Shown here in pieces: positions 27,317-36,278 of a DNA stretch of 64,000 nucleotides. Below the pieces are notes generated by a model. That model saw nothing but the letters and a program-made list of their open reading frames with translations, was not told the DNA's origin and ran no database searches. How positions within the stretch are numbered: the stretch's first letter is position 1; every line of letters begins with the position of its first letter. This stretch comes from Chloroflexota bacterium. Its GTDB lineage: Bacteria > Chloroflexota > Anaerolineae > Anaerolineales > Villigracilaceae. The DNA lies in contig JAKOVF010000308.1 in assembly GCA_029782225.1 (NCBI GenBank), positions 46,170 through 110,169 of the forward strand. The letters run 5' to 3'. A program made the translations under genes and the position numbers.

Positions 27317-28285
27317 TTATATCTTTAGCAATGCCATTTCGTACCTGAGTGTTTCTTCCAGCCCATCACGGAGAGGCCGCGGGTTATAGCCAAGCTCGCG
27401 TTTTGCTTTCCCGTTGTCGGCCAGGTACGTCACGCCGGCAACGACGCGCAGTCCCTCCGAAGTGTAGGATTCAGGCAGCAGGGTGTCAAATGGTTTGACA
27501 ATCACCGAGAGAAATTGAAAGACCTGATAGGGTATTGTCATCGGCACAGGCTTACCGGTTATCTGGCCGGCTATCTGAAAAACACCGACCAAACTGCATG
27601 GTTCGCCGGCAATGATATAGGTCTGACCCGAAGCGGGGGTTTCCATCGCCAGGATGTGACCGCGGGCAATATCGTCTACATGTGCCCAGCACATTGCCGT
27701 CTGGCTGGGGAGCGCAGGAAGCTGGCCCCTGAGGAAATCCACAAAGTTGGTCCGCAGGGAGCTTGTATCGCCGGGACCGTAAATCATCCCCGGCATTACG
27801 ATATTGAGCGGCAGCCCTTCAGCGATGAACTGATTTGCAACTTGATGCGCGGTGGCCTTGGTCCGATCATATTCGCTCAGGTGTTTGCCCTTGAAGCGAT
27901 AGGTTTCATCCTGCAGCTTCCCCTTTGTGTCCGAATTGATCGCTACCGTGCTGGTGTACACGCCTTTGGGGATGTGAAGTTCACGCATCAGCTCAAGGAC
28001 GTTGCGCGTGCCCTGTACATTGACACGTTCACCGTCGCTCTTATCTCTTGAGCCGATCTTGTACCAGCCCGCGACGTGGAAGACTCCATCCACGCCCTGC
28101 ATGGCCGGGCGCATGGACTCCTTTTCTGTGACATCACCCTGGAAAAATTGAACACCAATTTGACGCAAATCCCCGGCCTTTTCTGGGTCACGCACGACGG
28201 CATGGACCACATGGCCTGCCTCCCTTAACTGACGCACCAATGCACCGCCGACAAAGCCTGTCCCGCCGGTGAGGAAATATTTCAT
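27317..28285 (-). CDS. NAD(P)-dependent epimerase/dehydratase (extended SDR)
   Basis: 322 residues. Rossmann motif TGGTGFVGG at 6-14, FHVAG at about 69-73, catalytic Tyr139-x3-Lys143 in SEYDRTKA, and MIYGPGD. These are features of extended short-chain dehydrogenases such as hopanoid-associated HpnA or dihydroflavonol-type reductases. The substrate is probably a sugar nucleotide, sterol- or isoprenoid-derived alcohol, but it cannot be settled from sequence. AGGGAAATTTG precedes the ATG. Follows msrB by 44 bases on the same strand, so likely one transcript. Confidence 0.88.
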   Translation of the reverse strand: MKYFLTGGTGFVGGALVRQLREAGHVVHAVVRDPEKAGDLRQIGVQFFQGDVTEKESMRPAMQGVDGVFHVAGWYKIGSRDKSDGERVNVQGTRNVLELMRELHIPKGVYTSTVAINSDTKGKLQDETYRFKGKHLSEYDRTKATAHQVANQFIAEGLPLNIVMPGMIYGPGDTSSLRTNFVDFLRGQLPALPSQTAMCWAHVDDIARGHILAMETPASGQTYIIAGEPCSLVGVFQIAGQITGKPVPMTIPYQVFQFLSVIVKPFDTLLPESYTSEGLRVVAGVTYLADNGKAKRELGYNPRPLRDGLEETLRYEMALLKI

Positions 28286-28329
28286 TGGATCAAATTTCCC
28301 TGTGGATGTTGGACTCTGTTTAGGGAATA

Positions 28330-28809
28330 TTATTCGTTTGCCGCATCCGTAGTGTTTGCGCCTTCTCTATGAAACAGGGATGCATATTGTGCGTAGCCCT
28401 CCTCCTCAAGCTGTTCGGCCGGAATAAAACGGAGGGCAGCCGAGTTCATGCAATAACGCAGACCCGTGGGGGCAGGGCCATCGTCAAAGACGTGGCCGAG
28501 ATGCGAATCCCCGTGCTTCGAGCGGACCTCGGTGCGGGGCATGAATAGTTTGAAATCAGTGTGTGTGACGATATTCCCCGGCTCAAGGGGCCGGATAAAG
28601 CTCGGCCAGCCTGTGCCTGAGTCATATTTGTCGAGCGAGCTAAAGAGAGGCTCGCCGGTCACAACGTCCACGTAAATACCGGCGTGCTTGTTGTTCCAAT
28701 ACTCATTGTTATAGGGTGGCTCGGTACCCTCATGCTGAGTGACTTCGTATTGCAGGGAAGAGAGTTTCTGCCGAAGTTCGGCATCGGATGGCTTGCGATA
28801 AGTGGTCAT
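28330..28809 (-). CDS. msrB: Peptide-methionine (R)-S-oxide reductase
   Basis: Reduces methionine-R-sulfoxide in oxidised proteins. 159 residues. Family blocks: [64 protein letters not shown] and the catalytic Cys120 in [11 protein letters not shown]. The two CxxC zinc motifs are missing, as in many MsrB proteins, and the usual resolving Cys (SGCGW) is Thr66 here (SGTGW), so reduction probably needs a partner that attacks the sulfenic acid directly. TAGGAG precedes the ATG. First gene before the epimerase. Confidence 0.95.
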   Translation of the reverse strand: MTTYRKPSDAELRQKLSSLQYEVTQHEGTEPPYNNEYWNNKHAGIYVDVVTGEPLFSSLDKYDSGTGWPSFIRPLEPGNIVTHTDFKLFMPRTEVRSKHGDSHLGHVFDDGPAPTGLRYCMNSAALRFIPAEQLEEEGYAQYASLFHREGANTTDAANE

Positions 28810-28927
28810 TTCAACTCCTACAGTTAAAGTTCGTCAGGGAGGCAGGCCGACTTTACATGAGATAAGACAAATTATCAGGGCACGTCTCTTACCAGCAGAA
28901 ATCTTACAAAAGGATTACGTCATGTTC

Positions 28928-29251
28928 TTAATGATTTGAACTTGATATACCGAGGCCAACCACAAAGACAAACCAGCCGATGAAGCAGCAGATGCCAACC
29001 ACGGTGAGGCCCACCTGGATCCATCCCATGATGATTCCCGCTGTTGCCATGCCGTCACCCCCGGCCTTCGGTGGGACTGTGCGGGTCTCCTGGCGCGCTA
29101 GGTAACCGGTGATGATGGCGGCGATGCCGCCCAGGAGGGGCAGGGCCGTGAAGCCGAGTATCCCGGCAATCAGGCTGATGATTGCCATCGTGCTGGTAGG
29201 TAGGAGTGCCGGCAATTGTTCGCGGTTTGCTGGTTGATATGAGGGATCCAT
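28928..29251 (-). CDS. DUF4190 membrane protein
   Basis: 107 residues from the ATG at 29251, picked because AAGGAGATTG stands before it; the longer start at 29302 lacks one. Polar N-terminus, then two hydrophobic segments: MAIISLIAGILGFTALPLLG with GIAAIITGYLARQE (DUF4190 hallmark), and GMATAGIIMGWIQVGLTVVG into CCFIGWFVFVVGL. The function of the family is unknown; such proteins are often signal-domain-linked in Chloroflexota. Single gene. Confidence 0.78.
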   Translation of the reverse strand: MDPSYQPANREQLPALLPTSTMAIISLIAGILGFTALPLLGGIAAIITGYLARQETRTVPPKAGGDGMATAGIIMGWIQVGLTVVGICCFIGWFVFVVGLGISSSNH

Positions 29252-29362
29252 GGACAATCTCCTTGAAACGCCGAAATGATGGATTTGGATTCGTAAACCC
29301 ACTCAATTCTAATTGCAAAAGAAGACTTTAACCGAGCGGGCGGGGTTTTTCCCCGTTTCCTC

Positions 29363-29391
29363 TTGACTCGACCATCGGTTGAGGGTATCCT
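29363..29391 (+). promoter_or_regulatory. Promoter of the TetR gene at the beta-oxidation locus
   Basis: TTGACT (29363-29368), 17-base spacer, TATCCT (29386-29391). Confidence 0.65.
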
Positions 29392-29395
29392 TAAA

Positions 29396-29413
29396 CTACC
29401 GACCGTTCGGTAG
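29396..29413. promoter_or_regulatory. TetR-type operator
   Basis: CTACCGA-CCGT-TCGGTAG, a near-perfect palindrome (arms 29396-29402 and 29407-29413) at the expected transcription start, 5 bases after the -10. It is of the ACCGACCG/TCGGT form often bound by fatty-acid-degradation TetR regulators; it should give autoregulation. Confidence 0.7.
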
Positions 29414-29422
29414 GGAGCATTT

Positions 29423-29983
29423 ATGACCAGAGATGACATTCTCGACGCGGCTGCACAGGTGATTCGCCAGAAAGGTTTTCATGGCGCATCCATGTCTGAC
29501 ATTGCTGAGGCCGTCAATTTGCAGAAGGCGAGCCTCTATCATCATGTCACTTCCAAACAGGAGATCCTGCTCGCCCTCCTTGACCGCGGCCTGGACATGC
29601 TCACAGAGCATATCTCCGTTGTCTCCAATCAGGAGCTGCCCGCCGATGAAAAGCTGCGACAGATGATCTGTGCCTATTTGCAGGCGCTGGCGGATAATTC
29701 TGATCTTGCCACCGTCCTGTTGTTTGAGCATCGTTCACTGGATAAGAAATCACACGCCCGCCATGTCCCGCACCGAGATAAATTCGAGGGATTGTGGCGG
29801 GATGTTCTTAACGAGGGTACCCGCTCCGGCGTCTTTGCCTGCTCGGATACCGGCCTGACTGTCCGCGGATTGATGGGCATCATGAATTGGACTTTGACCT
29901 GGTACGACCCTGAGGGTCCCAAGTCTATTGAAGAGGTCGCCGATCAATACGCGGACATGTTGTTTAACGGGTTGTTGAAGTAA
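29423..29983 (+). CDS. TetR-family regulator of the beta-oxidation operon
   Basis: 186 residues. N-terminal helix-turn-helix (about 5-50): RDDILDAAAQVIRQKGFHGA, SMSDIAEAVNLQKASLYHHV, SKQEILLALLDRGLDML. C-terminal ligand domain typical of the FadR/PsrA-like group (TetR_C with FEHRSLDKKSHARHVPHRDKFE). GGGAG precedes the ATG. It stands at the head of the acyl-CoA dehydrogenase operon on the same strand, with a strong operator over its own start site, so it most likely senses an acyl-CoA and controls fatty-acid use. No copy of its palindrome is evident at the downstream gene (29984-30124), where a repeat lies instead. Confidence 0.85.
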   Translation: MTRDDILDAAAQVIRQKGFHGASMSDIAEAVNLQKASLYHHVTSKQEILLALLDRGLDMLTEHISVVSNQELPADEKLRQMICAYLQALADNSDLATVLLFEHRSLDKKSHARHVPHRDKFEGLWRDVLNEGTRSGVFACSDTGLTVRGLMGIMNWTLTWYDPEGPKSIEEVADQYADMLFNGLLK

Positions 29984-30102
29984 TCGGTGGTTGAGTAGGC
30001 GGCGTATGGCCGCCCTCGTATCACCATTAACGGGAAACCATCTCGTACGAGGGTGGCCTCGATACGCCCCGCCAAAAGCATGCGGGGCTACTCGACCACC
30101 GA
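29984..30102. repeat. Palindromic intergenic repeat with 14-bp ends
   Basis: Begins TCGGTGGTTGAGTA (29984-29997) and ends with its near-complement TACTCGACCACCGA (30089-30102, one mismatch). Internal pairs TCGTA/TACGA and GGGGC/GCCCC. It fills the gap between the TetR gene and the first acyl-CoA dehydrogenase. Confidence 0.75.
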
Positions 30103-30124
30103 CAAATTCGCGAAAGGAGAAGCT

Positions 30125-31222
30125 ATGTATTCGTTCGAACCCAATGAGGAGCAACAAATGCTTGTCGATGCGGTGGGGAAATATGCAGTCAACGACTTGC
30201 GTCCCGCCGCGCATGATGCGGAGGAAACCCGCGAACTGCCGAAGAAGCTTGTCAGCAAGGGATGGGAGTTGGGCCTGCTGCAAGCGTCCGTGCCCGAGGC
30301 CTATGGCGGGTTCGGGGAACGCTCCGCGGTAACCGGTGCGCTGGCTGTGGAGGAGATGGCATTTGGCGATCTCGCCGGCACGCTGGCTGTGATGGCTCCG
30401 TCGCTGTTTGCCACGCCGATTCTGCTGGCCGGCAGCGAAGAGCAGAAGAAGGAGTATCTGCCTCGGGTCATCGAAGGCGACTGGGCACCTTACACTGCGG
30501 CGCTCATCGAGTACGCGTTCGATTTTGACCCCAATGCTCTCAAAACCACCGCGGCGCTTGCAGGCGATGAATACACTCTCAACGGCGAAAAGGCCTTTGT
30601 CCCCTTTGCCAAAGATGCCGAAGCGATGATCGTCTATGCGGCAGTGGAGGGCAAAACGCAGGGATTCATCGTCCCGAAAGCCGTGCCAGGCCTGACGGTC
30701 GGGGAGGAGCGGGAGAAGCTGATGAGCCTCAACGCGCTGCCGTTGTACCGAGTCAAATTGGATGGCGTCAAGGTCCCCGCGGCAAATCGGCTGGGCGGTG
30801 CCTCTGGCCATGACTTTGAGCCGGTCCTCGCTGCGATGAGAGTCGCCTCGGCCTCAGCCGCTGTTGGCGTAGCCAGGGCGTCACTCGAGTATTCGATCAA
30901 TTACGCCAAGGAGCGCGAAGCCTTCGGTGTGAAGGTCGCGCAGAAACAGGCCATTGCGTTCATGCTGGCTGAGATGGCAACCGAAATCGAAGCCATCCGC
31001 CTGTTGACCTGGGAAGCCGCGTGGATGCTGGATAACGGCAAGGAAGACGCATTCAAGCAGTCCTATCTCGCCTTCACCGGCGCCGCGGACATGGCAATGA
31101 TGGTGACGGACCGCGGTGTACAGGTTCTGGGCGGTCATGGTTACATCCGCGAACATCCCGTCGAAATGTGGATGAGGAATGGCCGCGGGTTTGCCATGCT
31201 CGTCGGCCTGGCGATTGTATAG
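30125..31222 (+). CDS. Acyl-CoA dehydrogenase-like subunit lacking the catalytic Glu
   Basis: 365 residues from the ATG at 30125 (AAAGGAGAAGCT before it; the longer frame starts in a repeat). FAD-dependent acyl-CoA dehydrogenase fold: N-terminal helical domain, mid beta domain (GEKAFVPFAKDAEAMIVYA), C-terminal helices (VGVARASLEYSINYAKEREAFGVKVAQ and LGGHGYIREHPVEMWMRNGRG). The protein ends at GFAMLVGLAIV, before the IYEGTxQI block that carries the catalytic Glu in most members; the alternative helix-G Glu position is Met (AAMRVASA). It is therefore probably a non-catalytic or differently acting partner of the next gene, 12 bases downstream. Confidence 0.85.
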   Translation: MYSFEPNEEQQMLVDAVGKYAVNDLRPAAHDAEETRELPKKLVSKGWELGLLQASVPEAYGGFGERSAVTGALAVEEMAFGDLAGTLAVMAPSLFATPILLAGSEEQKKEYLPRVIEGDWAPYTAALIEYAFDFDPNALKTTAALAGDEYTLNGEKAFVPFAKDAEAMIVYAAVEGKTQGFIVPKAVPGLTVGEEREKLMSLNALPLYRVKLDGVKVPAANRLGGASGHDFEPVLAAMRVASASAAVGVARASLEYSINYAKEREAFGVKVAQKQAIAFMLAEMATEIEAIRLLTWEAAWMLDNGKEDAFKQSYLAFTGAADMAMMVTDRGVQVLGGHGYIREHPVEMWMRNGRGFAMLVGLAIV

Positions 31223-31234
31223 GAGGAGGAAGCC

Positions 31235-32503
31235 ATGTCTATTGAATTTGAATCACCCAAACCGATTGTGCAAACACAATTCGTTTTGAAGACAGTCGCC
31301 GAAGAGATGATGCGCTCAAAGTCGCGTTACTTCGATGAGCACGAGCATGAGATCCCCTGGGATTATATCGAGTTCATGCACACGGCGATGAAGGCCATGG
31401 GCGCCGGCTCATTGGCCCCGAAGGAGAAGGGCAATGGTCATGACGGCAGCGAACCCAAAGAGAAGCGACCCCCTATTGCTTATCAATCGCTGGCGGCGCA
31501 AATTGAAATGCTGGCCTGGGGCGATGTCGGCTTCTACCTCATCACGCCCGGCGGCGGACTTGGTGCTGCCGCAGTACAAGCTGCAGGCTCACCGGAACAG
31601 CGCGCGAAATTCCTCGAACGCTTCGGTGGAGAGAAACCGACTTTTGCCGCAATGTGTATGACCGAAGCCGGCGCAGGCTCCGATACTGCCTCCATTCGGG
31701 CGCGTGCCGTTCTGGATGAAGCTACAAAAGAATGGGTGATCAACGGCGAGAAGATCTTTGTCACCGCGGGCGATAAGGCATTCACCGAATACGAAAAGCT
31801 CGGGAAAGGCTTCATCGTTGTGTGGGCGACGATTGACCCATCAGCGGGGCGTGCCGGCATGCGCTCCTTTGTGATTGAGTCGGGGACCAAAGGTGTGAGC
31901 ATCACCAAGCTGGAACACAAACTGGGAATCCGCGCCAGCGACACGGCTGCCATTTCGTTGGTTGATGCACGCGTGCCCTATGAGAATATTCTCGGCAGTC
32001 CTACGGTGGAAAAGACAACCACGGGCTTCAAAGGTGCCATGGCAACTTTCGATGCGACACGTCCGTTGGTGGCCGCGTCCGGGTTGGGTGTTGCCCGTGC
32101 CGCGCTGGAGTTTACGAAAGAGAAACTGGCCGAGAATGGAGTCGAAATCCGTTATGGCCTGCCGCGTCAGAAACTGACCTATATCGAGCGCGAAGTGATC
32201 GACATGGAAATCATGCTTCGCTCCGCGTGGTTGATGGTCATCAAGGCCGTGTGGATGGCGGATAACAAGAAGCCGAATGCGCTCGAATCCTCGATGAGCA
32301 AGGTCAAGGCTGGGGATGTCTGCACGAAGGTTACGCAGAAAGCCGTCGAGATTCTGGGTCCGCTTGGCTACAGCCGCGAATTCCTTGTTGAGAAGTGGTT
32401 CCGCGATGCGAAGATCACGGACATTTACGAAGGCACCGGGCAGATCAACCGCCTCGTGGTGGCGCGGCAGATCCTTGGATATTCGGGAGCAGAGTTACGG
32501 TAA
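31235..32503 (+). CDS. Acyl-CoA dehydrogenase (catalytic)
   Basis: 422 residues. First step of beta-oxidation: FAD-linked alpha,beta-dehydrogenation of acyl-CoA. Typical blocks: AMCMTEAGAGSDTASIRARA (FAD-binding, about 146-165), EWVINGEKIFVTAGD, IEREVIDMEIMLRSAW, LGYSREFLVEKWFRDAKITD and IYEGTGQINRLVVARQILG with the catalytic Glu. The insert of about 15 residues EKGNGHDGSEPKEKRPP (60-76) is unusual. GAGGAGGAAG lies before the ATG, 12 bases after the previous stop, so the two dehydrogenases are made together. Confidence 0.93.
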   Translation: MSIEFESPKPIVQTQFVLKTVAEEMMRSKSRYFDEHEHEIPWDYIEFMHTAMKAMGAGSLAPKEKGNGHDGSEPKEKRPPIAYQSLAAQIEMLAWGDVGFYLITPGGGLGAAAVQAAGSPEQRAKFLERFGGEKPTFAAMCMTEAGAGSDTASIRARAVLDEATKEWVINGEKIFVTAGDKAFTEYEKLGKGFIVVWATIDPSAGRAGMRSFVIESGTKGVSITKLEHKLGIRASDTAAISLVDARVPYENILGSPTVEKTTTGFKGAMATFDATRPLVAASGLGVARAALEFTKEKLAENGVEIRYGLPRQKLTYIEREVIDMEIMLRSAWLMVIKAVWMADNKKPNALESSMSKVKAGDVCTKVTQKAVEILGPLGYSREFLVEKWFRDAKITDIYEGTGQINRLVVARQILGYSGAELR

Positions 32504-32575
32504 TTCGGTAAATTAGTAGATTGGGAATTGGAAGAAACCAATTTTCCAGTTTACCGATTTCCAATTGACCGAAGG
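32504..32575. repeat. Short-unit/inverted repeat between beta-oxidation genes
   Basis: GGTAAATTAG, GATTGGGAATTGG, then CCAATTTTCC and AGTTTACC; an imperfect hairpin. GATTGGGAATTGG is the exact complement of a 13-mer in the repeat inside mfd (4706-4771). Confidence 0.6.
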
Positions 32576-32582
32576 AGAAAAC

Positions 32583-34979
32583 ATGAAATACCATATCCAC
32601 AAGGCAGTAGTGGTCGGTTCGGGCACCATGGGCGCGGCGCTGGCGGCTCATCTGGCGAATGCCGGCGTGCCGGTGACCCTGCTCGATATCGTTCCAAAAG
32701 ACGCCCCAATCGGCGACAAGGCTGCGCGCAATAAGATCGTCAACGAGGGCTGGGATCGATGCGTAAAGGCCAAACCGGCCAATTTGATGTCACCGGAGCT
32801 GAAAACGCTGGTCAAACTTGGCAACCTGGAAGATGACTTTGGCGTCATCGCCGACGCCGATTGGATCATCGAGGCCATCGTCGAGAATTTGAAGATCAAA
32901 CAGGGCCTGATGACGCGCATTGATGAGATCCGCAAACCGAATGCGATCGTCAGCACGAACACATCCGGTATTCCCGTCAAAGACATTGCTGAAGGCCGTT
33001 CGGAAGGATTCAGGCAGCATTTCCTTGGCACCCACTTCTTCAATCCGCCGCGCTATTTGAAGTTGCTCGAAGTGATTCCGACGGATGACACCTTACCAGA
33101 AGTGACCGATTTCATCAGCCACTTCGGTGAGAATCGCCTGGGCAAAGGGATTGTGCTGTGCAAGGACACACCAAACTTCATCGGGAATCGCGTCGCTTTT
33201 GGAACAGGCGCATTCGGGATGAACTATATCCTGACCAATGCCTACACCATTGATGAAGTCGATGCCATCACGGGACCTCTGATTGGTCGCCCGAAAACAG
33301 CAACCTTCCGACTGATGGATCTCGTTGGCATTGACGTGTGGGACCACGTTGGCCGCAATCTTGCACCGTTGATCCCCTATGACAAACTGGGGCAGGAATA
33401 CCTCAAAGCCGAGGCACCCAACAAGCTCATTTCAACGATGGTGGAACGCAACTGGCTCGGCAACAAGACCAAAATTGGTTTCTACAAAGAGGTCCGCGGC
33501 GAGGACGGCAAAAAGGAATTTTGGGTCCTCGATTTGAACACGCTGGAGCACGTTGCCCCAACGAAGCCGCGCTTTGACTCTATCAAGGCGGCGAAGGATG
33601 TCGAGGCCCTCGGAGACAGGCTCAAGGTCATGCTCGAAATGGATGATAATGCCGCGAACCTCGTCAAGGCGTTGACCTATCAGGCTTTCCAGTATGCATC
33701 CTCCATCATCCCGGAAGTCGCAGATACGCCCAAGCCGATCGATGACGCAGTCCGCTGGGGGTTCATGCACGAAGCGGGTCCCTTTGAAACATGGGACATG
33801 CTTGGCGTCGCCGCCTCCGTTGAGCGGATGAAGGCTCTGGGTTACACACCCGCCGATTGGGTCGAAGACATGTTGAAGTCCGGGGTCGAAACGTTCTATC
33901 AGTATGAAAACGGCAATAAAGTGGGCGTGTACGATGTGTCTTTGAAGAAATACGTTCCCATCAGGCGGCCAGAAGGCATGGTGCTGTTGAGTGACCTCAA
34001 GAATGCAAAGAAAGTCATCACTGAGAACGCTGGCGCGTCACTTTATGATATCGGCGACGGCGTGGCGCTGGTGGAGTTCCACACCAAGATGAATGCCCTC
34101 GATGATGACATCTTCAACGTGATGACCGAAGCGCTCGACCGTGTCGAAAAGGAATTCGATGGACTGGTCGTTGGAAGCGAGGCCGAGAATTTTAGCGCAG
34201 GAGCGAACCTGTTCATGGTGGTGGTCGCTTCGCAGCAGGGCATGTGGGATACGCTCGACGGCGCGGTTCGGAAGCTGCAGAATGCCAACATGCGTATGCG
34301 TTATTTCCCGAAGCCTGTCGTCGTGGCACCCGCGGGACTTGCCCTCGGCGGCGGCTGCGAGATTATTATGCATGCCTCCCGTGTGGTGGCGGCGTCAGAG
34401 TCTTATATTGGTCTGGTGGAGTTGGGCGCGGGTGTGATCCCTGCGGGCGGCGGTACGAAGGAGTATATGCGCCGCATCATCAATCCTCCGATGAAGACCG
34501 AGAGTTGCGAGCCGTTCCCGTTCATCCAGCGCGCGTTCCTGCAGATCGGGCAGGCAAAAGTAGCCACGTCTGCCTACGAAGCGCGCGACATGGTGATCCT
34601 TGGTCCGTGCGACAGAATCGTGATGCACCGCGAGCATGTGCTTACCGAAGCGAAGAAGGAAGTCATTTACCTGGCTGCCTCAGGGTACAGGCCGCCTGCG
34701 CCCGAGATGATCTACGCTCCGGGCCGCGACATGTACGGCGCGATGAAGATTGGCGCGTGGTCGTTCAAGGAAGGCAAATACATCACTGACTACGATGCGC
34801 ACATTGCGACGAAGCTCGCCTATGTGATGGCGGGTGGCTGCCTCACCAAACCTCAGTGGGTGAGCGAGCAATACATTCTCGATCTGGAACGTGAGGCCTT
34901 CCTGTCACTTTGCGGCGAGGAAAAGACGCAGGCGCGCATGTGGTCGCTACTGCAAACGGGAAAGCCGCTGCGGAATTAG
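32583..34979 (+). CDS. fadN: 3-hydroxyacyl-CoA dehydrogenase / enoyl-CoA hydratase (FadN type)
   Basis: 798 residues from ATG 32583 (GAAGGAGAAAAC before it). Catalyses the hydration and the NAD-dependent oxidation steps of beta-oxidation. N-terminal dehydrogenase domain: GSGTMGAALAAHLANAGVPV (about 11-30, NAD site), LGTHFFNPPRYLKLLE with catalytic His, and C-terminal 3HCDH helices (GLNYILT, GRPKTATFRLMDLVG). The C-terminal crotonase domain (about 485-720) has NFSAGANL (oxyanion loop), GLALGGGCEIIMHASRV and YIGLVELGAGVIPAGGGT with the two Glu. The domain order is reversed relative to E. coli FadB, as in Bacillus FadN. Confidence 0.95.
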   Translation: MKYHIHKAVVVGSGTMGAALAAHLANAGVPVTLLDIVPKDAPIGDKAARNKIVNEGWDRCVKAKPANLMSPELKTLVKLGNLEDDFGVIADADWIIEAIVENLKIKQGLMTRIDEIRKPNAIVSTNTSGIPVKDIAEGRSEGFRQHFLGTHFFNPPRYLKLLEVIPTDDTLPEVTDFISHFGENRLGKGIVLCKDTPNFIGNRVAFGTGAFGMNYILTNAYTIDEVDAITGPLIGRPKTATFRLMDLVGIDVWDHVGRNLAPLIPYDKLGQEYLKAEAPNKLISTMVERNWLGNKTKIGFYKEVRGEDGKKEFWVLDLNTLEHVAPTKPRFDSIKAAKDVEALGDRLKVMLEMDDNAANLVKALTYQAFQYASSIIPEVADTPKPIDDAVRWGFMHEAGPFETWDMLGVAASVERMKALGYTPADWVEDMLKSGVETFYQYENGNKVGVYDVSLKKYVPIRRPEGMVLLSDLKNAKKVITENAGASLYDIGDGVALVEFHTKMNALDDDIFNVMTEALDRVEKEFDGLVVGSEAENFSAGANLFMVVVASQQGMWDTLDGAVRKLQNANMRMRYFPKPVVVAPAGLALGGGCEIIMHASRVVAASESYIGLVELGAGVIPAGGGTKEYMRRIINPPMKTESCEPFPFIQRAFLQIGQAKVATSAYEARDMVILGPCDRIVMHREHVLTEAKKEVIYLAASGYRPPAPEMIYAPGRDMYGAMKIGAWSFKEGKYITDYDAHIATKLAYVMAGGCLTKPQWVSEQYILDLEREAFLSLCGEEKTQARMWSLLQTGKPLRN

Positions 34980-35020
34980 TTGAAAGTTGAAGACTGCATG
35001 TTCAAACCTTCAACCTTCGA
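34979..35020. repeat. GTTGAAAG-type repeat between fadN and thiolase
   Basis: TTGAAAGTTGAA, CTGCA, GTTCAAACC, CTTCAACC; resembles the complement of the insertion in mfd at 6954-7033. Confidence 0.6.
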
Positions 35021-35035
35021 CGAAGGAGATTAACT

Positions 35036-36226
35036 ATGACAACAAAAGATGCTGTGATTGTGAGCGCGGTGCGGACTCCCGTTGGCAAAGCGAAAAAAGG
35101 AGGACTTGCCACGGTCCGCCCGGACGAGATGTCTGCCACCGTGATCAAAGAGCTGCTTGAGCGGACGCCGAATCTCGACCCCGCGGAGATCGATGATGTG
35201 GTCTTCGGCTGTGCCTTCCCCGAGGGCGAGCAGGGCATGAACATCGCCCGCATGATCGCATTGCGCGCCGGCCTGCCGGATACTGTCCCCGCGGAAACCA
35301 TCAACCGCTATTGCTCATCGGGTGTGCAGTCCATTGCACATATTGCGTATGCCATCAAAGCCGGTGACATCCAGGTTGGGATTGGCGGCGGCGTAGAATC
35401 CATGTCACTTGTGCCGATGATGGGTTACAAGTTTTCGCCCAATCCGCACTTTGCGATGGAATTGCCGCACTACTACACCAACATGGGCCTGACCGCGGAG
35501 AACGTTTCCGTGAAGTATGGAGTGAGCCGCGAGGCGCAGGATGAGTTCGCGCTTAAGAGCAATCAGAAGGCCGCGAAAGCAGTTGAGACGGGTTTGTTCG
35601 ATCCGGAATTGATCCCGATTGAGGTGGAACTGACCGAGCTTGGACCCGACGAGAAAACGGTGAATAAGAAATTTACCGTGAAGCGTGATGAAGGTCCACG
35701 CGGTGATTCGACATTGGAAGGACTGGGCAAACTCAAACCAGCTTTCAAAGAAGGTGGCACGGTGACCGCAGGCAATGCGTCTCAAATGTCCGATGGCGCG
35801 GCGGCGGTGATGGTCATGTCTGCAGAGAAGGCCCGGGAACTGGGACTGGAGCCGCTGGCCCGCTTCGTCACATTTGCAGTGGGCGGCGTCCCGCCGGAAT
35901 TGATGGGCATTGGTCCGGTAGTGGCGATCCCCAAGGCCCTCAAGCAGGCGGGACTGACCCTGGACGACATTGATCTGATCGAACTGAACGAAGCATTCGC
36001 CGCACAATCAATTGCTATTCTGCGAACGCTGGAAATTGACGAGGAAAAGGTCAATGTCAACGGCGGCGCGATTGCCCTCGGTCATCCGCTCGGGTGCACC
36101 GGGTCGAAATTGACGACGCAGCTCATCTACGAGATGGGACGTCGCAAATCCAGGTACGGTATGGTCACGATGTGCATCGGCGGCGGCATGGGGGCCGCGG
36201 CGATCTTCGAGAATTTACAAAATTAA
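35036..36226 (+). CDS. fadA: Acetyl-CoA acyltransferase (3-ketoacyl-CoA thiolase)
   Basis: 396 residues, full-length thiolase. Cleaves 3-ketoacyl-CoA to acetyl-CoA and a shortened acyl-CoA, the last beta-oxidation step. Nucleophile Cys93 in [21 protein letters not shown]; catalytic His in [16 protein letters not shown] (about 352) and second Cys in [17 protein letters not shown] (about 380). GAAGGAGAT before the ATG. Forms the oxidation complex with the preceding fadN product in homologous systems. Confidence 0.96.
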   Translation: MTTKDAVIVSAVRTPVGKAKKGGLATVRPDEMSATVIKELLERTPNLDPAEIDDVVFGCAFPEGEQGMNIARMIALRAGLPDTVPAETINRYCSSGVQSIAHIAYAIKAGDIQVGIGGGVESMSLVPMMGYKFSPNPHFAMELPHYYTNMGLTAENVSVKYGVSREAQDEFALKSNQKAAKAVETGLFDPELIPIEVELTELGPDEKTVNKKFTVKRDEGPRGDSTLEGLGKLKPAFKEGGTVTAGNASQMSDGAAAVMVMSAEKARELGLEPLARFVTFAVGGVPPELMGIGPVVAIPKALKQAGLTLDDIDLIELNEAFAAQSIAILRTLEIDEEKVNVNGGAIALGHPLGCTGSKLTTQLIYEMGRRKSRYGMVTMCIGGGMGAAAIFENLQN

Positions 36227-36278
36227 CAGCAGGGGCGCAACATGTTGCGCCCCTGCCATCCTCATAAGGAGAAACAAT

